From assembly GCA_026874595.1 (NCBI GenBank), contig CM049307.1, positions 93,038,330-93,102,329 of the forward strand: a stretch of DNA of 64,000 nucleotides, written 5' to 3'. This document shows positions 42,901 to 56,086 of the stretch, piece by piece (position 1 is the first letter of the stretch; every line of letters begins with the position of its first letter). The notes beneath the pieces were generated by a model. It was not told where the DNA came from, did not search any database, and was given only the letters and a program-made list of their open reading frames with translations. The stretch is from Sipunculus nudus. Its lineage: Eukaryota > Annelida > Sipuncula > Golfingiida > Sipunculidae. Both the position numbers and the translations under genes were made by a program.

Positions 42901-45900
42901 GAATATTACCAAAAAAATGTGTCCTTTTCTGACACACACACAAACACCCACAGAGGTGTATGTGATATTTGTGATATATAACTATTATAATATCAAAACA
43001 AATAGGATAGTGTTAAAGAGGCTTCTTCAAATAATTTAGGTTTAAATTGAGCTTGAAACATTATCCACGGAAGACATATTACTTTAAAACAAATCAAGTT
43101 AGCTAGCTGTTATAACTTCTTACCCATTTGTAATCAAAGAAGTCACAATTTAAAAAAAAAGAAAATTCTTTTATTTTCCGTTATATTACAAAGACAAATG
43201 TACCTGTATAATATACAAAGACAGATTTGTCAATTTATTTACTCAAATGAAACCTTTCTCATATGGGGACTTTTTCATAAATATGCAGCGGTTTTTAGAT
43301 ATAGGTGAATAGAAATAAATCGGAAAACTTAAAAAAATGGTTATTCAAATTCAATTTAGGAAAACTTACATAATACTTCTTTGATTTGCAGTGTCCGAAT
43401 GACTCAGACTGAATGATTATGCATGCTCATGCAAATATGTTATATTATCCAGAAGAAAAATACTTAAATCCTGTCAGGTATATGAAATACGACACATAAA
43501 GGGATGAACAGCATTAAATCATAATCTTGTGCAGAGAACAAGTGTTAATAACCCACCCACTACCTTTGTGTTCTTCAGCGTGATGTACAAGTTAGCTGAT
43601 TTTACTCGGACAATACTTTAGCTATAATTCTAACTTCCCGATTTTCCTTTAAAGCAGAAGATTAATTAATAATTGATTAACATTTGATGAGCGGTCGTTT
43701 TTTTTTCAATCATTGAACATGATTTTTACGAGATATACCAACCCTTGGTATTTATCTTGTTGTTGTGCACAATTGTGAATGGGGAAGAACAAGGAGTGTG
43801 AGTATGTAACAAATGTGGAAGAAAAAATGTATACTTTGACAGGCAGTCAAAACCACTGGTGTACTATAGAAAAATAAAAAGGAGTTTCCGTCTGGAGCTT
43901 GTTCCGCTATTTAGGTAATCTATTTTCCCGCAGCTGTTAAGAAGAAAAAGGCATTATTACGTACACCATCGGACTTGAGAAGCAGACTGCAGACCTCCTG
44001 CACATTAGTCTCAAACGCTGACTAAAGAGTATATTTCAGGACGCCACTAATATGATAATCGACTCTTGGGTCATTCAGGAAAAAGCACTTATAACGACTC
44101 TCTGGGCAAAGGAAAGACTTAAAAGTTCAGAACAATAAAAATGCCTAAAACTAGCTGAAACTTAATTCAGTACATAGGCTAGACGCTACTTTTCAGTAAC
44201 AATGTAAACAAAAGCGCCCCCATCAATGTTTTAGGAGCACTATTTTTGGGGAGTACATCAAAATGTGCCCTAAATGGGTACAGTAATATCTACAACAAAT
44301 TATCTTTAATACCCTCTATTTTTTAATTATTCTATTCATGAAAATCTACTTTTTGTGAAGACCGTTTATTTGTTATCATAATTAAACATGCATTTCTCTC
44401 ATTAAAGTACACGCCAAAAATAATTTGAAAAAATAGACTTAATATAAATTTGTCATATTTGTCAACAATCTAGAAATTATTTCACAATTTCATCTGCAAA
44501 CTATGATTACACTTGTATGATGATGTTTAAAAAGTGACAATAAAAACCGTAAATAGAATACAGATTTTCACCATCAACTCCCATTCATGTGCCCAATCGT
44601 ACACATTTTTTTTATTTTTATTTGATTTTATTCTGTTGCTGCTGTCGAGTATTTTTATTCATTTTACACGACTGAAAAAATAATAATAAACCGGCTAAAA
44701 TTACAGGAATTAATTGAAGGATGAAGGAAGTTATAATAAAAAGGTTGCTCTGACCATGATAATAAAATCTGTAGGAATCATTCCATGGGATAATAATAAA
44801 AATAAAATTGATAAAAAAAGCTTGCTCTGCTTGTAAAAAATAAAATCTGTTAAATATGTTCTCGGGATCAGGTCCGTGACGCAATCAGGTTTTGGGTGCT
44901 TACAGTTATTTGTTACTTACAGGTTTAGAGCTAGCACCATTTATCAATATACCAATATACCGACCAGAAACTGTGGTAAGAGTATATAATATATAAACAA
45001 GTACATCCTTGGGCAAACTAGAACAACAGGCAGATCAACAGTTTGTGAAAACACCGACTCTACTTCACAGGCATAGATGATTTTATCCGAGAATCAGCGT
45101 CGTTTAACAATTTATTATCCATGGTATCCATGGGCTCCAGATTAGAAAAAGAAATCTTAATTCTTCTGTTGTTTGCGGTACAGTTTCGAGGATATTAAAT
45201 ATTTAATATCAGTTTTGTCTCGATCCATCGATGATCGTCTCCTTTTTTAATTTTTTGATATACCGTGCCAGCTGTAACACCCATCATCAAATTTTAATGG
45301 TCAAGGCAATGAATGCCAAACATTCCTTAAGAAATTGTTTAATTCCTGGAAGAGAAATATGTTCAAACATTCCAAAGCTTAACTATGGGTCTGATAGCTT
45401 GGACAAAGGTTTACGAAATGAATGTTGTCCCCGTGGAGTTATAAAAAGCCCCCTCATAGGATGGTACCAACACATAGACAATAGGATTTGTGAAGCAGAC
45501 GGTTGAACTCTGCTGTCATTAGACTCAACTGTTGATTAGAAAGTATATTTTAAGGAAGCCGGTAATTCAATAATTGTCCCTTGAGTCGACTTTCAATTCT
45601 TTTGAAAAAGCTTTCGAGACATGAGAGCAAAAGTTTTCTTTAAAAAAATCTTTAGCCTGTCTGAAACTTAATGAAGTACAAAAGTTAGACGTTATATCTC
45701 TGTATCAGGGTGCACTAAAGCACCTCAGTCAATATTTGAGGACAACAAAAGGCCCATTTGCTTTTAAGGGCGTTGTAATAAAACGAACACCATGTATTCT
45801 TATACTATATTCCGTACACAATTGCATTCAACTGACAGCTAGGGTTCTTGATATTTCCTTCATTGTAAAAGGCATACTCTTTTTAATATGTGTATACATG

Positions 45901-46199
45901 TGCAACCTCATTTGACCTTTCTCAACATATTTGTAAACATTTTCTTTATTCAGCGTAAAACGAATGTCATTTGCATTTTTGATAAAATATAAGTCTATGC
46001 CATTTAAGTTTAAGTATCACTTTCGTTTTGAGCGAATTTTATACCATGTCAGGTTATCCTTTATTGTGCTATAAATTATAAGAAAGAGCGGATTGGTGGG
46101 ATAGCATCGCACGGTAAACTAACTTATACTTAAATTATAAAATTAAGTAGTCGTTTAGGCTGTTTAAGGTAAAATATATTTTGCATATACGTGACATAT

Positions 46200-46268
46200 A
46201 TATAAATAATGAATTTTATTACCACTTAACATTCTTAAATATACTTACAAAATTTAAAAAATTATGCA
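46200..46268. repeat. Unit-head fragment inserted inside unit 2
   Basis: TGAATTTTATTACCACTTAA and the following 45 bp match the head of unit 4 (56086-56150) and are also inserted at 52497-52565 in unit 3, but are missing at the equivalent places in units 1 and 4. It marks units 2 and 3 as sister copies. Confidence 0.65.
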
Positions 46269-46519
46269 GATCAGTTATCCGTGGCACTCATTGACTATGT
46301 ATCGTTGTGACCCCCACTCCCCCATCCCACAACCAAAACGTATTACAGATTAATTGTTTCTGGTATTTCTGAAGTGATTATATATGATATATGATATACA
46401 TGATATAAAACAGATCACATAGATATTGATTCAAAACATTTATATTTATATCGTACAAAATTATTATTATTATCATTATTATTTTTTATCATTATCTTTA
46501 TAATTATTATATAAGAAGT

Positions 46520-46532
46520 AGTAGTAATAGTT

Positions 46533-46572
<40 letters not shown>

Positions 46573-46573
46573 A
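46520..46573. repeat. (TAG)n microsatellite, unit 2
   Basis: A TAG run precedes the LINE fragment; shorter or varied equivalents occur at 52820-52862 and 60387-60432. Confidence 0.9.
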
Positions 46574-46577
46574 ACTT

Positions 46578-46760
46578 GTGGTATTCTCGCGTTTGCAGTT
46601 CGATCAGAATAATGCTGCGCGCCTCATTCTTAAGAAGCGTAAGACTGAGCATGTCATGCCGCTGCTCCAACAGCTCTATTGGCTTTCCATCAAGTACAGC
46701 CTACAATATAAAATAGTTTTTTCGTGTTTACCGCTATTTCGATGGCTCACTTCTGTCACC
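46578..46760 (+). pseudogene. L2-like LINE reverse transcriptase tail, unit 2
   Basis: The frame reads SRLQFDQNNAARLILKKRK, then TEHVMPLLQQLYWLSIKY and SLQYKI. This is the conserved QNxAARL...LLxxLxWLPVxxxxxYKI block at the C-terminal side of L2/CR1-type reverse transcriptases. After about 50 codons homology stops, and the LINE resumes 1.15 kb later near 47935. Confidence 0.75.
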
Positions 46761-47930
46761 AGAGAATTGATACTGAGTTATATTATTGCATATTCAAGTA
46801 AGGATTATAACCAGATGATTGTTTCTATAATGTGTTTTATAGTAACATGGTGCATCATATATCGATATTTGTTTCAGTACAGTTATAATTCCGTGGGAAT
46901 CGGTCCATGTCTAGAGGTCCTTGAATAACATTGCTTACTGTAGACCCCAAGGGAACGCACCTGCATACTTAATTTTTCCCATGTTTTGCTCACTGGAGGC
47001 GTACCCATTTTAATATTATTGCATTTAATGGCAGGCCAAATTAAAGTGAGACCTGGATGGCGAAAGGCTGTCAGGATGTGTGACGTAAGCAGGCGGATAT
47101 AAGCTGTGGATGCTGAAAGGACTTCACAAGTTCCTAGCTCAGCACGACAGAAAGTGTAGTCTGGCCGTTAATCACCAAACTAGAGGAGGGTCCAGTAATA
47201 TCTGATTAGCTGAGAGACGATGCTCCTGGGCGTAGAACGTCAATGTCTGCGGACGGCCACGTAGTATCTCTCCAACGGACCTGAAAATGGAATCCTGTTT
47301 TACAAAAAGATTTGTAAACCGTCGTATTGTTTCTACTAATTTGGGGACGTCCAGTCACAGATCAGGTCATTTTATACGCTAATCAGAAGGCTGTGAGCGT
47401 ATCTGTCAGTGATTCTGGATTTCGCCTTGAATGGCGAGCGCTTACTTAAGTGGAGAACGGTGTCGACCACGATTTATGAAGCGGCCTGAAGCGCTAGATA
47501 TCGCCTGTGTTTACTAGAATATAAGCGTTATGGATTAGAAGCTGGCATTCCAGCCTCAAGAGTGCCTCAGTCATGTGATCAGCAGCCATGTAAACAATGG
47601 GAACTCTCGTTTTTAACGTTTATTCAGGAGTAAACAGGATTGAGTGATTTTTTTTGGTGATGATATGGACCTTAATGATCATTAATACATTTGTGTGGAA
47701 CGCCTCTCGAGAGAAGTGTAATTAGTTTACTTTTAATATATATTTATTTATTTTTTTGTTTACTCATACCTTTTTTCATCTTTTTGAGTGTATGTGTGAG
47801 CTTCGGCCGGTAATCTTTACCGTGAAAAAGAACCGTGAAGAAGAGTGTCCATTTTCGGGGGAGGGGGGAGGGAGGTGGGTTGTGTAACAATTTCCATCAT
47901 ACTTATCTGAAAAATTATAAACCTATTGGC
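46761..47930. other. Unassigned DNA interrupting the LINE fossil, unit 2
   Basis: Non-coding sequence shared with unit 3 (about 53050-54220) and mostly missing in unit 4. It begins near GAGTTATATTATTGCATATT. No terminal repeats or transposase were recognised, so its origin is unknown. Confidence 0.5.
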
Positions 47931-47934
47931 CTTT

Positions 47935-48172
47935 GCGTATGCTGCGTCCAACTGCCCGAATTCTTCTTAAAGTACCCAAGTGTATTGTGAAAGTCAGTGA
48001 ATGTTCCATCTATTTTTTAAAAACATATCTTCTTCGGCAAGCTTTTAACTATAATATAAGTTTCACTTGTTTTCCTGAAGGTGGACTTATGGAGAGGCAC
48101 TAAATTGCGCGCGTGTGTGTTTGAATTGCACTGTGAGTCCAACTTTCGGAGAATTGGCGCTATATAAATACT
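47935..48172 (+). pseudogene. L2-like LINE C-terminus and 3' end, unit 2
   Basis: One frame reads KTYLLRQAFN with an in-frame tail ending EGGLMERH and a stop, the usual end of L2-type ORF2 (K-T-x-L-F-R-Q-A-F). The 3' end reads GAATTGGCGCTATATAAATA and runs into (ATCT)n, the standard L2 3' signature. Unit 3 has lost this part: its sequence jumps from GTGAAAGTCAGTGA to AATCCAAGG. Confidence 0.7.
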
Positions 48173-48215
48173 ATCTATCTATCTATCTATGTATCTATCT
48201 ATCTATCTATCTATC

Positions 48216-48277
<62 letters not shown>

Positions 48278-48280
48278 TTT
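48172..48280. repeat. (ATCT)n followed by (ATT)n
   Basis: The simple-repeat tail of the L2-like LINE, extended by an ATT run. The poly-Ile frame through it is an artefact. Confidence 0.9.
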
Positions 48281-49612
48281 ATTAAAGTGGTAGCAGCAGT
48301 AGCAGTTTTTTTTCGTAGACAATTATATTGAATCGATATGTTGGATAGCATCCATGATACGATCCATAAATTAAGCTCATGAAATCCAAGGAAACCGCAT
48401 GTACCTTCCAAAGAGTTAGACCCCTGGCTAAGTTGAACAAAGACCTTGCCTGAGAGGGCCTCCAGGCCTTCTCATGAATTTACCAAAAATTGTAACATCA
48501 CTTTATGTGATGAGGCCAAAATCATAAACTTAAAGGCCACTAAAATCCATCTTAACAAAAGTTTAAAGGCAAAGAAATCAAAACCATGCACACGCCATAT
48601 CAACAAGAACACATTCACGTTTACAAGCCCATGATTAGTGAGATAGGCGATGGCGCTCCCTTCGTCAGAGGGTTGATATAGGGTTAAATAGCAACATATT
48701 AGTTTTCCCTGCCGCGATGACGGACCGTAGGCAAGCCACCCGATTGTTCTGTTAGCAACTGTCTTGTATATTTGTGTTCGTTAACAACTGATGGAACGAA
48801 ACTCTCACTTGCTCACTGGCGTAGGCCTGTGCTCATAGTTAAACAATATAACAAAAACCTGTTGACCTTGATGTGGACTTTTATAACACAGGAACCTACC
48901 GTTTCGATAAATAAATCACGTTTTGAAATCAACAAAGACAATTTTCAGGGCATAATATAATAACAAAATAAAAAAAAGTTTATGCAGATCAGTTTATTTC
49001 AAACATGAAATATGACAATTTTACGAACTAATGTATTTATCTAAGCACTAACTTGTTGTTGACATTATTTTTAATCAAAGTACGTTCTTTAGGTTTTACA
49101 TGTGTAAACAGAGAATTTGGACTTTGCCTCAGTACAGAACGGGAAAGGTGCCGGTACTTGACACTTTATCTTAATGCAGTTTTCTTATAAGACCTGAGAA
49201 AAGAATATTAATTTTGATGAACGTGTTAAGCACCTTTTTTTTGTTTTATGGGAATATTCTCATATACCATAAACTTGGTTAGGTCATCGAGCAGACATAT
49301 TTCCTTGGACCGACCGTAGATCTATGGCATATCAGGCCTACTTACACTCTTCAATTAAAACGTCTAAAGGCATGGTAGCGGCTCTCATTTTAGACCTGTC
49401 ATTAATCCTATCCCATTTTAATATCCAAAATTACCATTTTTTTCTATAAAAATGAAATCAGTTTAACACGTTTAAAGAAGATAAATTTAGTTTGGTAAAG
49501 ATTAACTAACATACGAAACGCTTGCGATCTAAAGCCACGTTTTCATTTTCATGAATTTGACGCCAAATGGCCACGATGTTAAAAATCGGCCTGTCGAGTG
49601 AAAAAAAATATA

Positions 49613-49860
49613 AAGGGGATGATCCTGTACGAGAGGAGTACGATGCCAGTACGAATTGCTACGACAGTGACATGCTGATAGAAAGGTATAACACGGAGCT
49701 TTGAAGAATTTTCACGACACAGAAACGCCGCCTTAGAAACTGGTACGATATCGTCAAGCCTTTCCACGATTGGGCTACGACTTGTGGACTATGCATTTCT
49801 CAAGTCCTTTAAAAAAATGAGGACTCCTATGAACCAAAAGTGATAAGAATATTACAAAAA
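49613..49860 (+). pseudogene. Conserved decayed coding block, unit 3 copy
   Basis: Same block as 42670-42900, broken by an in-frame TGA after about 34 codons, then by a frame change after the FHDWAT block. Confidence 0.45.
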
Positions 49861-52833
49861 AATGTGTCCTTGGCTGACACACACACAAACACCCACAGAG
49901 GTGTATGTGATATTTGTTATATATATATCTATTATATTATCAAAACAAATAGGATAGTGTTTAAGAAGCTTCTTCAAATAATTTAAGTTTAAATTTAGCT
50001 TGAAACATTATCCACGGAAGACATATTCCTTTAAAACAAATCAAGTTAGCTAGCTGTTATAACTTCTTACCCATTTGTGATCAAAGAAGTCACAATTTTA
50101 AAAAAGAAAATTCTTTTATTTTCCATTATATTACAAAGACAAATGTACCTGTATAATATACAAAGACAGATAGTGTCAATTTATTTACTCAAATGAAACC
50201 TTTCTCACATGGAGACTTTTTCATAAATATGCAGCGGTTTTTAGATATAGGTGAAGAGAAATAAATCGGAAAACTAAAAGAAAAATGGTTATTCAAATTC
50301 AAATTAGGAAAACTTACATAATACTTCTTTGATTTGCTGTGTCCGAATGACTCAGACTGAATGATTATGCATGCTCATGCAAATATGTTATATTATCCAG
50401 AAGAAAAATACTTAAATCCTGTCAGGTATAGGGAATACGACACATAAAGGGATGAACAGCATTAAATCATAAACTTGACTAGACGCTACTTTTCAGTAAC
50501 AATGTAAACAAAAGCGCCCCCATCAATGTTTTAGGAGCACTATTTTTGGGGAGTACATCAAAATGTGCCCTAAATGGGTACAGTAATATCTACAACAAAT
50601 TATCTATAATACCCTATATTTTATAATTATTCTATTCATGAAAATCTACTTTTTTGTGAAGACCGTTTATTTGTTATGATAATTAAACATGCATATCTCT
50701 CATTAAAGTACACGCCAAAAATAATTTGAAAAAATAGACTTAATATAAATTTGTCATATTTGTCAACAATCTAGAAATTATTTCACAATTTCATCTGCAA
50801 ACTATGATTACACTTGTATGATGATGTTTAAAAAGTAACAATAAAAACCGTAAATAGAATACTGATTTTCACCATCAACTCCCATTCATGTGCCCAATAG
50901 TACACATTTTTTTTATTTTTATTTCATTTTTTTCTGTTGCTGCTGTCGAGTATTTTTATTTATTTTACACGACTGAAAAAATAATAATAAACCGGCTAAA
51001 ATTACAGCAATTAATTGAAGGATGAAGGAAGTTATAATAAAAAGGTTGCTCTGACCATGATAATAAAATCTGTAGGAATCATTCCATGGGATAATAATAA
51101 AAATAAAATTGATAAAAAAAGCTTGCTCTGCTCGTAAAAAATAAAATCTGTTAAATATGTTCTCGGGATCAGGTCCGTGACGCAATCAGGTTTTGGGTGC
51201 TTACAGTTATTTGTTACTTACAGGTTTAGAGCTAGCACCATTTATCAATATACCAATATACCGACCAGAAACTGTGGTAAGAGTATATAATATATAAACA
51301 AGTACATCCTTGGGCAAACTAGAACAACAGGCAGATCAACAGTTTGTGAAAACACCGACTCTACGGAACAGGCATAGATGATTTTATCCGAGAATCAGCG
51401 TCGTTTAACAATTTATTATCCATGGTATCCATGGGCTCCAGATTAGAAAAAGAAATCTTAATTCTTCTGTTGTTTGCGGTACAGTTTCGAGGATATTAAA
51501 TATTTAATATCAGTTTTGTCTCGATCCATCGATGATCGTCTCCTTTGTTAATTTTTTGATATACCGTGCCAGCTGTAACACCCATCATCAAACTTTAATG
51601 GTCAAGGCAATGAATGCCAAACATTCCTTAAGAAATTGTTTAATTCCTGGAAGAGAAATATGTTCAAACATTCCAAAGCTTAACTATGGGTCTGATAGCT
51701 TGGACAAAGGTTTACGAAATGAATGTTTCCCCCGTGGAGTTATAAAAATCCCCCTCATAGGATGGTACCAACACATAGACAATAGGATTTGTGAAGCAGA
51801 CGGTTGAACTCTGCTGTCATTAGACTCAACTGTTGATTAGAAAGTATATTTAAAGGAAGCCGGTAATTCAATAATTGTCCCTTGAGTCGACTTTCAATTC
51901 TTTTGAAAAAGCTTTCGAGACATGAGAGCAAAAGTTTTCTTTAAAAAAATCTTCAGACTGTCTGAAACTTAATGAAGTACAAAAGTTAGACGTTATATCT
52001 CTGTATCAGGGTGCACTAAAGCACCTCAGTCAATATTTGAGGACAACAAAAGGCCCATTTGCTTTTAAGGGCGTTGTAATAAAACGAACACCATGTATTC
52101 TTATACTATATTCCGTACACAATTGCATTCAACTGACAGCTAGGGTTTTTGATATTTCCTTCATTGTAAAAGGCATACTCTTTTTATTATGTGTATACAT
52201 GTGCAACCTCATTTGACCTTTCTCAACATATTTGTAAACATTTTCTTTATTCAGCTTAAAACGAATGTCATTTGCATTTTTGATAAAATATAAGTCTATG
52301 CCATTTAAGTTCAAGTATCACTTTCGTTTTGAGCGAATTTTATACCATGTCAGGTTATCCTTCACTGTGCTATAAATATTAAGAAAGAGCGGATTGGTGG
52401 GATAGCATCGCACGGTAAACTAACTTATACTTAAATTATAAAATTAAGTAGTCGTTTAGGCTGTTTAAGGTAAAATATATTTTGCATATACGTGATATAT
52501 ATATAAATAATGAATTTTATTACCACTTAACATTCTTAAATATACTTACAAAATTTAAAAAAATATGCAGATCAGTTATCCGTGGCACTCATTGACCATG
52601 TATCGTTGTGACCCCCACTCCCCCATCCCACAACCAAAACGTATTACAGATTAATTGTTTCTGGTATTTCTGAAGTGATTATATATGATATATGATATAC
52701 ATGATATAAAACAGATCACATAGATATTGATTCAAAACATTTATATTTATATCATACAAAATTATTATTATTATCATTATTATTTTTTGTCATTATCTTT
52801 ATAATTGTTATATAAGAAGTAGTAGTAATAGTT

Positions 52834-52864
<31 letters not shown>

Positions 52865-53050
52865 AACTTGTGGTATTCTCGCGTTTGCAGTTCGATCAGA
52901 ATAATGCTGCGCGCCTCATTCTTAAGAAGCGTAAGACTGAGCATGTCATGCCGCTGCTCCAACAGCTCTATTGGCTTTCCATCAAGTACAGCCTACAATA
53001 TAAAATAGTTTTTTAGTGTTTACCGCTATTTCGATGGCTCACTTCTGTCA
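52865..53050 (+). pseudogene. L2-like LINE reverse transcriptase tail, unit 3
   Basis: Nearly identical to 46578-46760. A premature TAG replaces the TCG at the end of the conserved block. Confidence 0.7.
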
Positions 53051-54849
53051 CCAGAGAATTGATACTGAGTTATATTATTGCATATTCAAGTAAGGATTAT
53101 AATCAGATGATTGTTTCTATAATGTGTTTTATAGTAACATGGTGCATCATATATCGATATTTCTTTCAGTACAGTTATAATTCCGTGGGAATCGGTCCAT
53201 GTCTAGAGGTCCTTGAATAACATTGCTTACTGTAGACCCCAAGGGAACGCACCTGCATACTTAATTTTTCCCATGTTTTGCTCACTGGAGGCGTACCCAT
53301 TTTAATATTATTGATTTAATGGCAGGCCGAATTAAAGTGAGACCTGGATGGCGAAAGGCTGTCAGGATGTGTGACGTAAGCAGGCGGATATAAGCTGTGG
53401 ATGCTGAAAGGACTTCACAAGTTCCTAGCTCAGCACGACAGAAAGTGTAGTCTGGCCGTTAATCACCAAACTAGAGGAGGGTCCAGTGATATCTGATTAG
53501 CTGAGAGACGATGTTCCTGGGCGTAGAACGTCAATGTCTGCGGACGGCCACGTTGTATCTCTCCAACGGACCTGAGAGTGGAATCCTGTTTTACAAAAAG
53601 ATTTGTAAACCGTCGTATTGTTTCTACTAATTTGTTGACGTCCAGTCACAGATCAGGTCATTTTATACGCTAATCAGAAGGCTGTGAGCGTATCTGTCAG
53701 TGAATCTGGATTTTCGCCTTGAATGGCGAGCGCTTACTTTAGTGGAGAACGGTGTCGACCCCGATTTGTGAAGCGGCGTGAAGCGCTAGATATCGCCTGT
53801 GTTTACAAGAATATAAGCGTTATGGATTAGAAGCTGGCATTCCAGCCTCAAGAGTGCCTCAGTCATGTGATCAGCAGCCATGTAAACAATTGGAACTCTC
53901 GTTTTTAACGTTTATTCAGGAGTAAACAGGATTGAGTGATTTTTTGGGGGGATGATATGGACCTTAATGATCATTGATACATTTGTGTGGAACGCCTCTC
54001 GAGAGAAGTGTAATTAGTTTACTTTTAATATATATTGATTTATTTTTTTGTTTACTCATACTTTTTTTCATCTTTTTGAGTGTATGTGTGAGCTTCGGCC
54101 GGTAATCTTTACCGTGAAAAAGAACCGTGAAGAAGAGTGTCCATTTTCGGGGGAGGGGGGGAGGGAGGGGGGTTGTGTCACAATTTCCATCATACTTATC
54201 TGAAAAATCATAAACCTATTGGCCTTTGCGTATGCTGCGTCCAACTGCCCGAATTCTTCTCAAAGTACCCAAGTGTACTGTGAAAGTCAGTGAAATCCAA
54301 GGAAACCGCATGTACCTTCCAAAAAGTTAGACCCCTGAGCAGAGACCTTGCCTGAGAGGGCCTCCAGGCCTCCTCATGAATTTACCAAAAAATGTAACAT
54401 CACTTTATGTGATAAGGCCAAAATCATAAACTTAAAGGCCACTTAAAGCTATCTTAACAAAAGTTTAAAAGCAAAGAAATCAAAACCATGCACACGCCAT
54501 ATCAACAAGAACACATTCACGTTTACAAGCCCATGATTAGTCAGATATGCGATGACGCTCCCATCGTCAGAGGGTTGATATACGGTAAAATAGCAACATG
54601 ATTGTTTTCCCTGCCGCGTTGACGGACCGTAGGCAAGCCACCTGATTGTTCTGTTAACAACTGTCTTGTATATTTGTGTTCGTTAACAACTGATGGAACG
54701 GCACTCTCCCTCGCTCACTGACTTAAGCCTCTGCTCATAGTTAAACAATATAACACAAACCTGTTGACCTGGATGTCGACTTTTATAACACAGGAACCTA
54801 CCGTTACGATAAATAAATCACGTTTTTGAAATCTAGAAAGGCTGCTAAT

Positions 54850-55600
54850 TTTCAGGGCATATTTCTTCATTTTAACATACATTCCGTACAAACAAAATTA
54901 TATTATTCTGGCGCTAATTTGTGAATGTCTCAAGTAAGATGAAGTTATGACGCCTCTGATAGTTATCTACTCTAGGGATATGGTAAGATGTTGACATAGG
55001 AGTGCACACGTATCCTGTAGAATCATGTGATCTTTCAAGCATTTGATTGTTATCGATATATAAATTATCGAACTGCTTAGAACTACACCACTTCCAATTC
55101 AAAATGGCTGACTTCTGAAAAGGCCAGTAACCCGCGCATAATTGCGCGGGAATCCAGTCTAACTTCTTGGAGGTAGGGTAGGATTTGCCAATACAGATGA
55201 ACGGTGGCGCAAATGTGTCTAACGGGTGAAGGCATTGCAGCCCCCTTGTGGTGATGTCCCAGATACTCGAATGTCTCGTCGTGCCGGGAATGATTCCAGT
55301 TCTTAACCGGGATTAGAGACCAGTTCTGACTACATAAATCACTAAAACACCAAGGGGCGACAGAACCTTGCGCATGCGCACTCACGATAGTTTGGCAGGA
55401 AGATCAAACATAATTTACTTTTCTGTCGCCTCATATTCGCGAGGTTAAATATACGCAATTTTTACTTCTTTCGTGTTTAGCGGTTTTTTTTCCATACAGC
55501 AATTATTGCACTAGGAGCTAAAAGAACATCGAACAGGAGAACACTCTCCATGCAACAGGAGCAGATTATAGCATCAATTTTTAAACTAAGGGTAACATAA
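54850..55600. promoter_or_regulatory. Promoter-like GC-rich block, unit 3
   Basis: Within this AT-rich array the block is locally rich in CpG and carries CTTCCAATTCAAAATGGCTG (55091-55110; ETS-like and YY1-like), a 20-bp palindrome CCCGCGCATAATTGCGCGGG (55131-55150) and a perfect NRF1 site TGCGCATGCGCA (55369-55380). This set resembles metazoan housekeeping promoters. No coding exon is evident on either side; a 100-codon minus-strand frame (55083-55385) has no known domain. A diverged copy lies in unit 4. Confidence 0.4.
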
Positions 55601-56018
55601 AATTAATGGTAATATTAACATTAGCGGCAAAATATTCGTTAGGTGCCATTTAGGCTATAGATAAATTACTGTTCACCTGTGCAGATGAGGCGTCTTATTA
55701 TCACGAAGGTTTTATTTATTTTTTAATCCTCGTGAACAAATAGTCAATCACAGTATCTGATGCCATGCTAGTTATTCATGGCCTGAACCAGAGTCGTAGG
55801 CTTCAAATCACGCAAAGCCACTTTTAGAGTCAACATTTTAGCAATTTTAGAGACCCTTTGTAGCCTAAGTTGTTAAACATTAGTCAAAAACCAGTCTGGA
55901 TCCAGGATTTAAATAGCTAGTTAAATAAATAATTAACGTAATCTGTCAGCTAGAGAATCTTCTCAGACGACGAGTGAGATGAGGTTCGCAGAATAACAGG
56001 TTGCAGCGACATCTGTCC

Positions 56019-56019
<1 letters not shown>

Positions 56020-56083
<64 letters not shown>
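56020..56083. repeat. (TA)n microsatellite at unit 3/4 junction
   Basis: A TA run separating the end of unit 3 from the head of unit 4. Confidence 0.95.

Positions 56084-56086
<3 letters not shown>

Larger units (their letters stand above)
42025..48955. repeat. Macro-repeat array, unit 2
   Basis: The longest copy, about 6.9 kb. In order it holds the head with a decayed coding block (42670-42900), a dinucleotide-rich stretch near CACACACACAAACACCCACA, the two nested duplication blocks (from about 43870 and 45410), (TAG)n, an L2-like LINE tail, 1.15 kb of unassigned DNA, the LINE 3' end with (ATCT)n and (ATT)n, and a short tail. It lacks the 1.1-kb promoter-like block present at the ends of units 3 and 4: its TTTTCAGGGCAT joins the head of unit 3 directly. 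It is nearly identical to unit 3 over long stretches. Confidence 0.8.
48956..56080. repeat. Macro-repeat array, unit 3
   Basis: It aligns with unit 2 from its head, with about 700 bp missing at the join AAACTTGACTAGACGCTACT (near 50470), and it lacks the LINE 3' end. It keeps the 1.1-kb promoter-like end (54850-56020), then runs into (TA)n. No intact gene is present. Confidence 0.8.

Noticed and set aside
45231-45506. 91-codon frame conserved between units 2 and 3
   Set aside because: The two units are near-identical at the DNA level, so an open frame is expected; it is broken in units 1 and 4.
46520-46573. CRISPR or other spaced repeat array
   Set aside because: It is a plain (TAG)n microsatellite; no spacers, and the organism is eukaryotic.
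48211-48411. Minus-strand poly-Ile frame
   Set aside because: Produced by (ATT)n at the LINE tail.
50919-51185. Small gene starting MRHGPDPENIFNRF, also at 44618-44884
   Set aside because: The match between units reflects DNA-level duplication; units 1 and 4 do not keep the frame and the composition is low-complexity AT-rich.
55083-55385. 100-codon minus-strand gene in unit 3
   Set aside because: The frame is not kept in unit 4, where part of it is deleted, and it shows no domain.
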